From: JBBRYB01 sp038238115
GTDB taxonomy: Bacteria > Actinomycetota > Actinomycetes > Propionibacteriales > Nocardioidaceae
DNA: 64,000 nt
Assembly (NCBI GenBank): GCA_038238115.1
Contig: JBBRYB010000011.1
Span: forward strand, 55,339 to 119,338
Reading direction: 5' to 3'
A program made the position numbers and the translations under genes. Positions 1-8,666 of the stretch are shown here, in pieces. The notes below the pieces were generated by a model. The model was not told the DNA's origin. It worked only from the letters and a program-made list of their open reading frames with translations, and searched no databases. Position 1 is the stretch's first letter. The number at the start of each line of letters is the position of its first letter.

Positions 1-706
1 CGAAGAGGCGGTGATACTCGTCGAAGCACTGGCTCGTGACGTCGAAGAGCTCTTCGGCGTCCTTGTCGAGGTGCGCAGCCAGCGACTGGCGACAGTGCAG
101 TCCGAGCTCGATGCCGTCGTGCTCGGCGGTGATGGAGTGATAGGGACCGGCAACGAGCGTCGCGAAGTAGGTCGCGAGCGGCTTGGTCTCCGCCAGCTCC
201 CACTCTCCGGGACCGACCTCGGTGGCCCGGCCGTTGCCGAGCACGATCCAGCCACGCGGCACCGACACCGTGACCCGGAAGATCGCCTTGAGATCGGGCT
301 GGTCGAAGGACGCGAAGACGCGCGGGGCGGCCGGGAGGAACGTCATCGCATAGACGTAGGCCTGCTTGTCCTCGGCATCCACGGCGCGGTGCAAACCCTC
401 GCCGTCATGGGAGTAGGCCATCATGGCCTCCACGTCGAGCACATTGTGCTCCTGGAGGCCGCTCAGCTGGAGCCGTCCGTCAGCCAGCGCACCGACGTCG
501 AGCGCCGTGCCGTTGAGGCGCACCGACGTGAGCGTGGCGGGCTGGACGTCGACCCAGGTGTCCTGTCGGCCCCGGCTCTCGAACTGGATCGTGGTACGCG
601 ACAAGAACTCGGCGTCACCTCGCGTCAGGTCGAGGTGGACGTCATACGACCCGACCGAGATCGAATCTGCACGCGTTTTCGCTTCGCTGACCGTCAGACT
701 GGACAT
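1..706 (-). CDS. pepN: Aminopeptidase N (M1 family), N-terminal part; 3' end lies outside the window
   Basis: Cytosolic zinc aminopeptidase that removes N-terminal residues from peptides. Reading leftward from the ATG at 706, about 235 codons are present and open to the window edge. The translation shows the M1 N-terminal beta-saddle domain, with the family signature YVYAMTFLPAAPRVFASFDQPDLK in shorter form as RVFASFDQPDLKAIF, followed by VSVPRGWIVLGNGRA. The catalytic HEXXH and GXMEN motifs would lie beyond position 1 and cannot be checked. A -10 element (TAGTCT on the minus strand, 713-718) ends 6 bases before the ATG with no ribosome binding site, so the message is probably leaderless. It is divergent from the SDR gene. 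pepN is a known sigma-R target in Streptomyces, but no sigma-R motif is visible here. Confidence 0.93.
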   Translation of the reverse strand, partial: MSSLTVSEAKTRADSISVGSYDVHLDLTRGDAEFLSRTTIQFESRGRQDTWVDVQPATLTSVRLNGTALDVGALADGRLQLSGLQEHNVLDVEAMMAYSHDGEGLHRAVDAEDKQAYVYAMTFLPAAPRVFASFDQPDLKAIFRVTVSVPRGWIVLGNGRATEVGPGEWELAETKPLATYFATLVAGPYHSITAEHDGIELGLHCRQSLAAHLDKDAEELFDVTSQCFDEYHRLF

Positions 707-774
707 GCGGTCAGACTATGGGTGTGCGCTGGCACACAGCCACTCGACTCGTGTCGGGGTACTAGGTTGGGCCA

Positions 775-1695
775 ATGCCTGCACACGCATGGACCGCCGC
801 CGATATGCCCGACCAGTCCGGCCGCACGGTGATCGTGACGGGCGCCAACAGCGGTCTCGGGCTCGTGACCGCGCGTGCCTTCACCCGGGCCGGCGCCCGC
901 GTGGTGCTGGCCGTGCGAGACATCGAACGAGGGGAGTCGGCGCGATCGTCGCTCGACAGTGACGCCGGCAACGGTGCCGCCGAGGTACGGCGTCTCGACC
1001 TGGCCGACCTGGCGTCGGTCCGCGCCTTCGCCGACTCCTGGGCTGGCCCCGTCGACGTACTCGTCAACAACGCGGGGGTGATGGCGGTGCCGCTGCGTCG
1101 GACGTCCGACGGGTTCGAGGTGCAGATCGGCACCAACCACCTCGGCCACTTCGCCCTCACGAACCTGCTGCTACCGCGCATCACCGACCGGGTGGTGACG
1201 CTGTCGTCGTCGGCGCATCGGATGGGCAAGATCGACCTCGCCGACCTGAACTGGGAGCGGCGCCGCTACCGCCGCTGGGCCGCCTACGGTCAGTCCAAGC
1301 TCGCCAACCTGCTCTTCACGTTGGAGCTGCAGCGACGCCTCGACCGCCTCGGCTCGCGCCTGCGGGCGACGTCGGCGCATCCGGGCTATGCCGCCACCAA
1401 CCTGCAGAGCCACACCGGTCACGCTTTGCAGAACGCCGCCATGGCGATCGCCAACAAAGTGGTGGCCCAGAGCGACGAGATGGGGGCGCTGCCGACGCTC
1501 TACGCCGCCACGCAAGACCTCCCGGGCGCCAGCTACGTGGGGCCGAACGGCTTCAACGAGACCCGTGGATACCCAACTCTCGTGGGTCGCACCGCGGAGG
1601 CGAGCGACACCGAGATGGCCGCGCACCTGTGGGATCTGTCCGAGAACCTGACAGGGGTTCGGTTCGCGCTTGCCGCCGACGCCGGGTCGCCCTAG
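775..1695 (+). CDS. Short-chain dehydrogenase/reductase (retinol dehydrogenase-like)
   Basis: NAD(P)-dependent oxidoreductase of the classical/extended SDR type, 306 aa. It has the nucleotide-binding TGANSGLG (residues 22-29), the NNAG motif (98-101) and the catalytic YGQSK (Tyr171, Lys175). The C-terminal layout, with HPGYAATNLQ and a tail of about 100 residues, resembles the retinol dehydrogenase/WW-oxidoreductase-like subgroup common in actinobacteria; the substrate is not predictable. TAGGTT at 763-768 followed 6 bases later by the ATG suggests a leaderless transcript. It stands alone, divergent from pepN. Confidence 0.9.
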   Translation: MPAHAWTAADMPDQSGRTVIVTGANSGLGLVTARAFTRAGARVVLAVRDIERGESARSSLDSDAGNGAAEVRRLDLADLASVRAFADSWAGPVDVLVNNAGVMAVPLRRTSDGFEVQIGTNHLGHFALTNLLLPRITDRVVTLSSSAHRMGKIDLADLNWERRRYRRWAAYGQSKLANLLFTLELQRRLDRLGSRLRATSAHPGYAATNLQSHTGHALQNAAMAIANKVVAQSDEMGALPTLYAATQDLPGASYVGPNGFNETRGYPTLVGRTAEASDTEMAAHLWDLSENLTGVRFALAADAGSP

Positions 1696-1867
1696 GCAGG
1701 GAATGCGCACAACGCGATACGAGGGTCGATCCCGGCGTATCCCGCAGCGTAGGCGACGTACCCGACTGGTTCGAGGATGTGGCTGTGTACGCAGCACGTC
1801 ACGGCACGGTCCCTTTCTGCCGTCGACTGCTACTGGCCAGCGGAGCGGCCCGACGGGCGCCGCCGGA

Positions 1868-2521
1868 TCACCCCTGCAGGCGAATCGCCGCGTCATCGAC
1901 CTGAGGCCGGTAGCCGCCTCGCAGGGCGGCCAGCGTGGAAGGCGGTGTGACCGCGTCGACCGTTCCCGTCCGGGGCCGGCTCCGCGCGCCGGCATAGCCC
2001 TGCGTCGTCCACGCGACCGTGGAGTCCTCAAGCACCAGCCGCGGCTCGCCCTCGACGACGACGAACGTCCCGACCGGCAGCGACGGCCATGACATTCGGT
2101 GCAGCCGCCGGCGGTGCGTGCCGCGGACGATCCGCTCGCCATGCAGCTGCCGGTTGATCTGCGTGGCATCCGGCACCGCAACACCGATCTCCGCTGACCA
2201 TGCCTGTCGGTAGGCGTCGTACGCGTCTCGACGGCACAGCGCGCACGGCCGGTGTCCCGCGGCGAGCGCGACCGCCTCGTCGTGGAAGAAGAGCACCGTG
2301 AAGTGGTGGGGTGCCCACTGCGGCAGCCGCCAGTCCTGGTGCTCGAGGGCGCAGACGATCCAGAGGTCGCTGACGTGGGAGCGCACCAGCTGGTCGCCAC
2401 GGTGCAGGATGCCTCGGTTGCCCAGCCAGGCGCCGCGCATCTCGATCGCCACGATGTCGCCCATCGGCGTGACGCGATTGCGTCTGGGTGCGCAGGCGCG
2501 CGGGCGTGGGGGAGGGGTCAT
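1868..2521 (-). CDS. Conserved actinobacterial protein with a GHRPCALCRR metal-binding-like motif
   Basis: Protein of 217 aa whose function I do not recognise. Two cysteines in the motif GHRPCALCRR near the middle suggest a metal- or nucleic-acid-binding site, similar in look to small CxxC knuckles, with basic flanks. The N-terminal half begins RRNRVTPMGDIVAIEMRG and continues into a segment rich in aromatic residues, suggesting a beta-rich fold. The frame is open up to 2608, but the ATG at 2521 is preferred because GAGG lies five bases upstream of it and the extra N-terminus looks non-coding. It converges on the SDR gene and has no operon partner. Confidence 0.7.
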   Translation of the reverse strand: MTPPPRPRACAPRRNRVTPMGDIVAIEMRGAWLGNRGILHRGDQLVRSHVSDLWIVCALEHQDWRLPQWAPHHFTVLFFHDEAVALAAGHRPCALCRRDAYDAYRQAWSAEIGVAVPDATQINRQLHGERIVRGTHRRRLHRMSWPSLPVGTFVVVEGEPRLVLEDSTVAWTTQGYAGARSRPRTGTVDAVTPPSTLAALRGGYRPQVDDAAIRLQG

Positions 2522-2746
2522 GGCGGCCTCGGTCCCGATCCTGTCACGCATCGACGAGACCCCGGGTGAGGAGGTCGACGAAGCCGACGCCTCGCGCGCC
2601 AGGCACATCTACAGCAGAGCGAAGCCGACTTCGAGACGATCGCCTTCAATACCAGTGCCGCACGAGCTTTCGTCGGGTAGCTGACTCGTCGTCGCCGGGC
2701 GCGGGCGAAGCAGGTTCTCGAGTTGTTCGCCTCGTAGTATCCGGCT

Positions 2747-3682
2747 GTGACAGCTGGGCTCGACAACCTCTCCACACGGCAGAGGACACTGGTGAACCAG
2801 TGGCTTCCGCAGGCGAGCGTCGAGAAGGACCACAGCTGGGGCCTCGTGGGGACGACCGTTCTCGAAGTGACGTATGACGGGTCAGGCTTCATCGTCAAGG
2901 CTGGCGGCGAGAGCGACCATCACATCGAGCGCGAGATCCACGCTCACCTCCGCTGGCTCGATCCATGGACCAGCAGCGGTCGAGCACCGGCTCTTGCGCA
3001 CCATGACGCGGAGGCGAAGCTCCTCGTCACCAGGTATCTGTCCGGTCGCCTGGTGGTCAGCACTGCGTACGCAGCCGATCCGGCCACCTATCGGCAGGCG
3101 GGCGAGCTTCTCGCCCTGCTCCACGCCCAGACCGCCGTGACCGACGATGACTACGAGGCTCGCGAGAGGCGAAAGTCGCTCACCTGGCTCGACGGGCCGC
3201 ACCGGATCGCCCCCGACGTGGTGGAGCGGCTGCGAACCGAGATCGCCTCGTGGCCGACGCCGGCAGCGACCCTCGTCCCCACGCACGGGGACTGGCAGCC
3301 GCGGAACTGGCTGGTCCACGACGGCGTCGTGAACGTCATCGACTTCGGCCGTGCGGCGATGCGCCCAGCGATGAGCGACTTCGCCCGGCTGGCCGTCCAG
3401 GACTTCCGCCGCGACCCCTCTCTCGAGACTGCCTTCCTCGACGGGTACGGCGCCGACCCCCGAGAGCCGGGCGCCTGGCACCGCAACCAGGTCCGCGAGG
3501 CGATCGGCACCGCCGTTTGGGCATACCGGGTAGGCGACGAGAGGTTCGAAGCCCAAGGCCACCGAATGATCGTCGACGCACTCTCAGCCTCGTCCCCCGG
3601 CTCGGCAGGGCCACGCAACCGGGCTTTGGGACGCGTGACGCCCAACAGCGGGCGCGCGACTGACGACCAGTCGCGCGGATAA
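2747..3682 (+). CDS. Aminoglycoside phosphotransferase (APH)-family small-molecule kinase
   Basis: Protein of 311 aa with an eukaryotic-kinase-like APH fold. The catalytic loop HGDWQPRNW (His180, Asp182) and the metal-binding IDFGRA (Asp199) are both intact. An N-terminal lobe with FIVKAGG probably supplies the ATP-binding lysine. Family members phosphorylate aminoglycosides, macrolides, choline, homoserine or sugars; nothing here identifies the substrate, and resistance should not be assumed. The GTG start at 2747 follows TAGTAT (2735-2740) by 6 bases, consistent with leaderless translation. The last 25 residues are low-complexity and may not be conserved. Confidence 0.85.
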   Translation: MTAGLDNLSTRQRTLVNQWLPQASVEKDHSWGLVGTTVLEVTYDGSGFIVKAGGESDHHIEREIHAHLRWLDPWTSSGRAPALAHHDAEAKLLVTRYLSGRLVVSTAYAADPATYRQAGELLALLHAQTAVTDDDYEARERRKSLTWLDGPHRIAPDVVERLRTEIASWPTPAATLVPTHGDWQPRNWLVHDGVVNVIDFGRAAMRPAMSDFARLAVQDFRRDPSLETAFLDGYGADPREPGAWHRNQVREAIGTAVWAYRVGDERFEAQGHRMIVDALSASSPGSAGPRNRALGRVTPNSGRATDDQSRG

Positions 3683-3743
3683 TGCGGCCCGGCCCGGGCG
3701 AAACCCAGTTGATGGCAGGACGCCGCCACCGCAGAATGAGGCC

Positions 3744-4676
3744 GTGCCGGACAAGCCAGCCGACCAGCCGGCCAGCCAGATCATCTACCAACACCCGCTG
3801 GCGTACCTGCTGGGTCTTGAGGGTGTTGCTCTCATGCGCGCCTTCGCCGGCGAGCATGACCGGGTCTTTACGGAGGCCCGGTTTGCCGAAGTTCGCTGGC
3901 TCCTCGACCGCGCCGACGATCTCGGACCCGGAGTCGATGTGCCTGCGCTGCCCGTCGCCTCGGGCTACGACGGCTGGGCGGTGACGTACGACGGTGAGGA
4001 CAACGGCTGCTTCCCGATGCGCGACGCCGTACTCACGCCAATGCTCGACCGCCTCACGCCGGGTCGTACGCTCGATGCTGCGTGCGGAACCGGCGCTGTG
4101 GCGCGACAGTTGCTCGTCCGGGGCCACGCCGTGGTCGGCGTCGACGTCTCCGAGGGCATGCTCGCGCGAGCTCGGCAGGCCGTACCCGGCGCCCGCTTCA
4201 TGGCGGGTGACATGAATGCCCTGCCGCTACCCGACGGCGACGTCGATCACGTGGTATGCAGCTTGGCGCTGGCCCACCTGAACGACCTCCGCCCGTTCTT
4301 CGCCCAGGCAGCGAGGGTGATGCGGCCCGGTGGCCATCTGCTCCTGCTCGACACTCGCGGGCACTTCACCGGTTCCAGCCGCTACCCACTGGTCAAGGAG
4401 GCGCGGGACGGCCGAGTCGGGCACATCGCCGGCTACAGTCACGGCCTCGGCGACTACCTGCGCGCCGCGCTGCCGCACGGGTACGTCGTCCGCGCCTGCG
4501 AGGAAACCTACCTCGACGCCGACACGGTCCAGCCGGATGAGGCGGCCGAACCGCCAACCCCCGGCCCCCCTGATATCTGGGAGCTGCATCCGTGGGTCCG
4601 AGACGCCGCCAACGCTGCCAAGGCCGGCCAGCCCGCGGTCGTCGCGTGGGACCTCGAACTGCGGCCCGATATCTGA
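3744..4676 (+). CDS. Class I SAM-dependent methyltransferase
   Basis: Protein of 310 aa with a Methyltransf_11/25-type domain. Motif I is DAACGTGAVARQL (from Asp111), motif II is VVGVDVSEGML, and motif IV-like is HVVCSLALAHL. RPGGHLLLLDTRG is the post-IV strand. About 100 residues precede the catalytic domain and may form a substrate lid. The C-terminal WELHPWVRDAANAAKAGQPAVVAWDLEL is a typical closing segment. The substrate is unknown. It starts with GTG, 61 bp after the APH gene, so both could be on one message. No biosynthetic cluster surrounds it. Confidence 0.88.
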   Translation: MPDKPADQPASQIIYQHPLAYLLGLEGVALMRAFAGEHDRVFTEARFAEVRWLLDRADDLGPGVDVPALPVASGYDGWAVTYDGEDNGCFPMRDAVLTPMLDRLTPGRTLDAACGTGAVARQLLVRGHAVVGVDVSEGMLARARQAVPGARFMAGDMNALPLPDGDVDHVVCSLALAHLNDLRPFFAQAARVMRPGGHLLLLDTRGHFTGSSRYPLVKEARDGRVGHIAGYSHGLGDYLRAALPHGYVVRACEETYLDADTVQPDEAAEPPTPGPPDIWELHPWVRDAANAAKAGQPAVVAWDLELRPDI

Positions 4677-5044
4677 AACGCTGCGGAGCGGCAGGTCTAC
4701 GCAGCGCGTTGCATCGAGCTTCTGCAACCACGACGCACGGCTTAGGTAAGCCCCCGATGTCTCGGTGGCCCGTGAGTGCGCGGGCGGCCAGCGAATAGCG
4801 GGGCCTGGCAGCTTGGATGGCCAGCACGGAGCGTGCATCGAGGGCCTGGTGCGATGGCCACGTTCGAGCCTTTGTGAGTACCGGAGAGCGCGCTATTGGA
4901 CAGCCTGCGTATCAACTCCGGGCCGTATGGCCCCCGATGCTGCACTCAACGAGTCAGCAGCCGTCCTGTCCGCGCACGCAGAGCGGAGACTCGGTTTGTC
5001 TGTTGCACCAGCGCTGTGAGTTGGTTCATCTGTAGGGTCGCGTC
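4677..5044. other. Intergenic stretch without a recognisable gene
   Basis: About 370 bp between the methyltransferase and the PCD-VOC gene. I see no gene with coding character, tRNA or repeat. The only functional signal is a TAGGGT -10 element at 5033-5038, 6 bases before the next ATG. Confidence 0.6.
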
Positions 5045-5752
5045 ATGGACATGTTGATGGGGGAAAAGCTGGCCGAGGCCGACTTGACCGACTGGCGCAA
5101 GTTGGCCCAGGGGCTGCATGCCCGTTACCTGGTTGACGACTTCGGCACCGCTGCACGCTTCGTCGCTGCGGTGGGCGAGGCGGGCGACGCGCTCGGACAC
5201 CACCCGCGCGTGGCGATCGGCGAGGGTTACGTCGACCTCGAGCTGGTCACCGCCGACGCCGTCTACCGCGACGACGACGGCACCGAGCTCATCCTCGAGT
5301 GGGTGACCCAGCAGGACGTCGACCTCGCGCGACGGATCACCGAGACCGCCGCCGACCAGGGGATTGACGCCGACCCGTCCGCAGTCAGCGAGATCGAGCT
5401 CGGCCTCGACACGGCGAGCTCCGCGACGATCGCGCCGGTGTGGGCGGCCTTGCTGACCGGGAACGCCGAGGACCAGGGCCGCGGGACCCCCAGCGACGAA
5501 ATCCGCGACGCCAGGGGGCGGTTGCCGAACCTGTGGTTCGGGGATCCCGACGAGAAGGATCCCGCGTGTCAGCGGTTCCACGTCGAGGTCTACGTGGGAC
5601 CCGAGGTGGTTGAGCAACGGATCGCCGCCGCCGTCGCTGTGGGTGGGACCGTCGTCGATGACAGCCACGCGCCCGGGCTCACGGTGATCGCCGATCAGGA
5701 GGGGAATAGGGGAATCATCTGCGCCGACATGTCTGCTGTGCGGACGGAGTGA
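5045..5752 (+). CDS. Pterin-4a-carbinolamine dehydratase-like / VOC (glyoxalase-like) fusion protein
   Basis: Two-domain protein of 235 aa. Residues about 1-95 resemble pterin-4a-carbinolamine dehydratase, including GHHPRVAIGEGYVDLELVTAD, which matches the HHP active-site region. Residues about 125-230 form a vicinal-oxygen-chelate/Glyoxalase_6 domain, with NLWFGDPDEKDPACQRFHV and a C-terminal GLTVIADQEGN. This fused arrangement is common in actinobacteria and usually annotated only as a VOC protein; the reaction is unknown. No phenylalanine hydroxylase is near. The probable leaderless start is an ATG 6 bases after TAGGGT (5033-5038). Confidence 0.85.
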   Translation: MDMLMGEKLAEADLTDWRKLAQGLHARYLVDDFGTAARFVAAVGEAGDALGHHPRVAIGEGYVDLELVTADAVYRDDDGTELILEWVTQQDVDLARRITETAADQGIDADPSAVSEIELGLDTASSATIAPVWAALLTGNAEDQGRGTPSDEIRDARGRLPNLWFGDPDEKDPACQRFHVEVYVGPEVVEQRIAAAVAVGGTVVDDSHAPGLTVIADQEGNRGIICADMSAVRTE

Positions 5753-5851
5753 AGCGACTGGGCTGACCTGCGGCCGCCTGGCAGTGGGTCACAGGGGAGC
5801 GATGGCGCAGTCGACGAGGCGTCGTGGACCTCCGGTGGTGGCTTTTCGGCA

Positions 5852-6457
5852 CTAGCGCGACGGAGCCACACTGCGGCGCATCACCGTGTTCTTCAGTCCC
5901 TTGGGCCGGATGAACTCGAAGCCGGCGCGCTCGTAGACGGCCTTCGTGCCGTTGTAGAGGAACGACGAGGACAGCCGCCGCTCGCCCGGGATGTGGGGGT
6001 AGCCCTCGATGACGCCGCCGCCGGCCTGCGCGATCAGGTCAAGGGCGCCCTCCAGGGCGACGGTCACCAGGCCGTACTGGCGGAACCGCTTGTCGACGAA
6101 GATGCAAGTGATCCGGTAGTCGGGCTCGAGGTCCTGCTCGGCGAGGTACTGCTTGCGGTGGTGGATGTCGGGCAGCTCGGCCGGGGTTCCGTACTCCGCC
6201 CAGGCGATCGCCTCCTCGCCGTCCTCGCCGTCGCGTACGACGAGCGCCGCATGGGCGACGCCCTCCTCGACCATGCACTTCTTGAACGTCCGGTTGCCTT
6301 CGTACCCCGGGACGTGGTCGTCGCGCTCGGGATGGAACGCGACGCACCAGCACCCGCCGAAGATTCCGTTGTGTCGCTCCACCAGCGCTGCGAAGAGGTC
6401 CCACGTGGCCGGGGTCAGTGGCTGAATCGTCGTGGAGCCGGGGTGCTGGGTCGCCAT
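5852..6457 (-). CDS. GNAT-family N-acetyltransferase
   Basis: Acetyl-CoA-dependent acyltransferase of about 201 aa. The core VDKRFRQYGLVTVALEGALDLIAQAGGG is the pyrophosphate-binding motif A region, although the canonical Q/RxxGxG/A is degenerate (RQYGLV). The N-terminal GIFGGCWCVAFHPE and the C-terminal YERAGFEFIRPKG are typical of a family of actinobacterial GNAT proteins with unknown substrate. The frame extends to 6544, but the ATG at 6457 is chosen because TAGGGT on the minus strand (6465-6470) lies 7 bases upstream, consistent with a leaderless start. Confidence 0.85.
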   Translation of the reverse strand: MATQHPGSTTIQPLTPATWDLFAALVERHNGIFGGCWCVAFHPERDDHVPGYEGNRTFKKCMVEEGVAHAALVVRDGEDGEEAIAWAEYGTPAELPDIHHRKQYLAEQDLEPDYRITCIFVDKRFRQYGLVTVALEGALDLIAQAGGGVIEGYPHIPGERRLSSSFLYNGTKAVYERAGFEFIRPKGLKNTVMRRSVAPSR

Positions 6458-6544
6458 GTCGCTGACCCTATCCGAGCCAGCAACCTGGATACCGATTCGT
6501 CTGTCGGGACGTTTACAGCGATGTGATGGATCGTCCGGCGTCAC

Positions 6545-6660
6545 GGGCCTAGGGTTCTGCTGCCTTGTCGGGTGGAGGAATGCGATCTGGGTGCTGTAGC
6601 CGAGTGCCTCGGCGACGAGCGAGGGTGGGCACTCGAGGACGAGCGCGCCGATAGCTCGGT
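6545..6660 (-). pseudogene. Possible C-terminal remnant of a tyrosine recombinase/integrase
   Basis: On the minus strand at 6572-6628 the reading PPSLVAEALGYSTQIAFLH resembles the end of XerD-like recombinases of actinobacteria, in which a similar segment follows the catalytic domain. There is no upstream catalytic domain, and the frame is interrupted by a stop upstream, so this would be a decayed fragment. The match is from memory of the family's tail and is weak. Confidence 0.25.
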
Positions 6661-6854
6661 TGCTGCGTGCAGGCGGCAGCTGTCGCCGAGACCGTCAGGT
6701 GCGCCGATCGCGCCGCCAACGGTCGCCGCCAGTGCCCAGTAGGCGCCGTACTGCCGCAGCGTTAGCGCAGGTCAACAGCACTTTCGTTGCTGCCGGCGGG
6801 GTGATGGAACGGAGCCGGCTTGATTGATTCAGCTGATGCAATACACCGACTAGT

Positions 6855-6867
6855 TTACATAATGTAA
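6855..6867. promoter_or_regulatory. TTACATaATGTAA palindrome, probable repressor operator
   Basis: A perfect 6-bp inverted repeat around one central A in the most A/T-rich patch of the region. Sites of this type are used by MarR, PadR and TetR-like repressors. It lies 190 bp upstream of the DinB-like gene with no regulator gene next to it, so it may be a leftover from a lost gene pair. Confidence 0.4.
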
Positions 6868-7056
6868 CTTATCGGCACTCGTGACAGGCGAGTCGGGTTC
6901 AGCCGGCACGCCTCCATTCAGGACAGGCAGAACCGCCTGCTCGTCGACATCCGGGTGGCCGGTCCAGGTCTCGGATGACGGAACTCGCCGCACGTCGCAC
7001 TGAGGTCACATGGGTTCCGGACACGCAATGTCCGCAATGAGGTCTACGGTCGCGAC

Positions 7057-7632
7057 ATGACCGACAACGACCGCCCCTGGGAACCGCCCATCGCCGGTAC
7101 CGAGCTTGAGCACCTGGTCGGTGCGCTCGACCGTCTGCGCACGACCTTCCGCTGGAAGGCCGACGACCTCGATCCAGCCGGGCTGCAGACCCGCATCGGC
7201 GCCTCGTCGCTGACCCTTGGCGGCCTGCTCAAGCATCTTGCCGCCGTGGAGGACCACATCTTCACGGCCAAGCTGACCGGGGAGCCGATCGGCGCGCCGT
7301 GGGACGCTACCGACTGGGACGGCGACAACGACTGGGAGTTCGGCTCTGCCGCGGACGACTCCCCCGAACAGCTGTACGCCCTCTGGGACGGTGCCGTCGA
7401 ACGGTCCCGCGCGAGGCTCGACTCGGCGTTGACTGACGGCGGACTCGACCAGCTCGTCCACATTTCCGCGCCCGACGGCCGCCATGCCAGCCTGCGTCGC
7501 CTCCTCTGCGACCTCATCGAGGAGTACGGCCGGCACACCGGGCACGCCGACCTGCTCCGCGAAGCTGTGGACGGACTGGTCGGTGAGGATCCCCCGGGCG
7601 GATGGCGCCCCATGGCGAGCCGATCGGGCTGA
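7057..7632 (+). CDS. DinB-like (DUF664) metal-dependent protein
   Basis: Protein of 191 aa with a four-helix DinB/YfiT-like fold. The three-histidine metal site is visible: His in LLKHLAAVEDH and the pair in RHTGHADLLRE. Proteins of this group include mycothiol-dependent S-transferases, so a thiol transfer role is possible in a mycothiol producer (mshC is at 59 kb), but this is inference. The ATG follows TACGGT (7045-7050) by 6 bases, as for other leaderless genes here. It converges on the WYL regulator with 13 bp between stops. Confidence 0.88.
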   Translation: MTDNDRPWEPPIAGTELEHLVGALDRLRTTFRWKADDLDPAGLQTRIGASSLTLGGLLKHLAAVEDHIFTAKLTGEPIGAPWDATDWDGDNDWEFGSAADDSPEQLYALWDGAVERSRARLDSALTDGGLDQLVHISAPDGRHASLRRLLCDLIEEYGRHTGHADLLREAVDGLVGEDPPGGWRPMASRSG

Positions 7633-7645
7633 ACAGGGAAAGTTT

Positions 7646-8611
7646 TCAGGGCTGGTGGCTTTCACTCGCGGCGAGCATCCTCTGCCCGATGACGCGCGCG
7701 GAGTCCCGGAGCTCGGGTCCCTGCACGATCCGGTACGGCGCGGGGAGCGCCGTGAGCCGCTCGGCGTACCACGCCGGATTGCTGGTGCTGCCGACCAGGC
7801 GGGTGGTCGCTGCATCGAGGGGCTCCAGCCGTCCCAGCGATCGGGGGGCGCACGGCACCACAGTGTCGAAAGATGCGTCGATGACAACCTCGACGTCGTA
7901 CTCCCAGCCGACGGCGAGGTGCTCCTCGAGCAGGGCGACCGGGTCCAGGTCGGCGGGTGGGGTGAAGGTGTCGTCGAGCAGGTCGACCCCGCGGACCCGG
8001 TCGATCCGGTACGCCCGCCGGGCCTCCGCGGCATGGGAGCGGCACAGCAGGTACCAGCGGCCGTGGCGTACGACGACCGCCCACGGGTCGACCTCGGCGA
8101 CCCACTCCGACCCGGCCTGGGAGCGATAGCCGAGCCGCACCCGCCGCTGGTTGGAGCAGGCCTGCACCAGTGCGCTCGTGGTCTCGGGGTCGGGGCGGGC
8201 GGCGGCGTAGTCGGGGGCGGGCGCCGTGCTCTGGCGTACCGCCTCGGCCTGGGCGGCCACCGGCTCCGGCAGCGCCCTCACGATCTTGCCGAGCGCGCCG
8301 CCGACCGGGTCGGTGGGATCGCCGGCGTCGTGGTGGCCGTCGAGCACGGCCATCACAAGGCCGAGGGCCTCGGTGGCGGTGAACACCAGCGGCGGGAGTC
8401 GCAGGCCGCGGCCGACACGGTAGCCGCCGTACGGCCCCCGCATCGACTCGATCGGGATGCCGGTCTCGCGCAGGATGGCGACGTACCGTCGAGCGGCCCG
8501 CGCCGAGACGCCCAGCTTGTCGGCGAGCCGGTCTGCGGTGATCCCCGGCCTGCCCTGGATCAGCTCCAAGGTCAGCAGGGCCCGTGCCGTGGGGGTCGCG
8601 TCTGGCTTCAC
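7646..8611 (-). CDS. HTH and WYL-domain transcriptional regulator (YafY/DeoR-like)
   Basis: Regulator of 321 aa. The N-terminal winged helix-turn-helix (ITADRLADKLGVSARAARRYVAIL) is followed by a linker and a WYL domain containing HGRWYLLCRSHAAEARRAYRIDRV, then the C-terminal extension. WYL domains bind ligands or nucleic acids and control activity. The frame is open to 8743, but the GTG at 8611 is chosen because GGAG lies 4 bases upstream and the HTH begins shortly after. It is divergent from the DUF1905 gene; a direct repeat at 8625-8646 between them may be its binding site. It is not the same family branch as the pafB/pafC pair at 37-39 kb. Confidence 0.9.
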   Translation of the reverse strand: MKPDATPTARALLTLELIQGRPGITADRLADKLGVSARAARRYVAILRETGIPIESMRGPYGGYRVGRGLRLPPLVFTATEALGLVMAVLDGHHDAGDPTDPVGGALGKIVRALPEPVAAQAEAVRQSTAPAPDYAAARPDPETTSALVQACSNQRRVRLGYRSQAGSEWVAEVDPWAVVVRHGRWYLLCRSHAAEARRAYRIDRVRGVDLLDDTFTPPADLDPVALLEEHLAVGWEYDVEVVIDASFDTVVPCAPRSLGRLEPLDAATTRLVGSTSNPAWYAERLTALPAPYRIVQGPELRDSARVIGQRMLAASESHQP

Positions 8612-8624
8612 ACCACTCCACCGA

Positions 8625-8646
8625 TCCGGAAGCACAACGTCCGGAA
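8625..8646. promoter_or_regulatory. Direct repeat TCCGGAA, candidate binding site of the WYL regulator
   Basis: TCCGGAA occurs at 8625-8631 and 8640-8646, a spacing of 15 bp, inside the 55-bp divergent region between the WYL regulator and the DUF1905 gene. The position is right for joint control of both genes, but the motif is short. Confidence 0.3.
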
Positions 8647-8666
8647 TGCAGCCTACTGTGCGCAGT

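Larger units (their letters stand above)
6458..7056. other. Gene-poor stretch of about 600 bp with decayed sequence and an operator-like palindrome
   Basis: No intact gene is visible. The minus strand at about 6545-6660 resembles the tail of a tyrosine recombinase (listed separately). A locally A/T-rich patch at 6820-6890 contains a 13-bp palindrome (listed separately). The right end carries TACGGT (7045-7050), 6 bases before the DinB-like gene. The mixture suggests remnants of one or more lost accessory genes. Confidence 0.5.

Noticed and set aside
11..832. Long open frame on the plus strand at the left edge
   Set aside because: It is antisense to pepN, whose minus-strand translation is clearly an M1 aminopeptidase. 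The plus frame has no recognisable protein character.
2747..3682. Aminoglycoside resistance gene
   Set aside because: The APH fold is shared with many metabolic kinases; nothing in the sequence or neighbourhood supports drug resistance.
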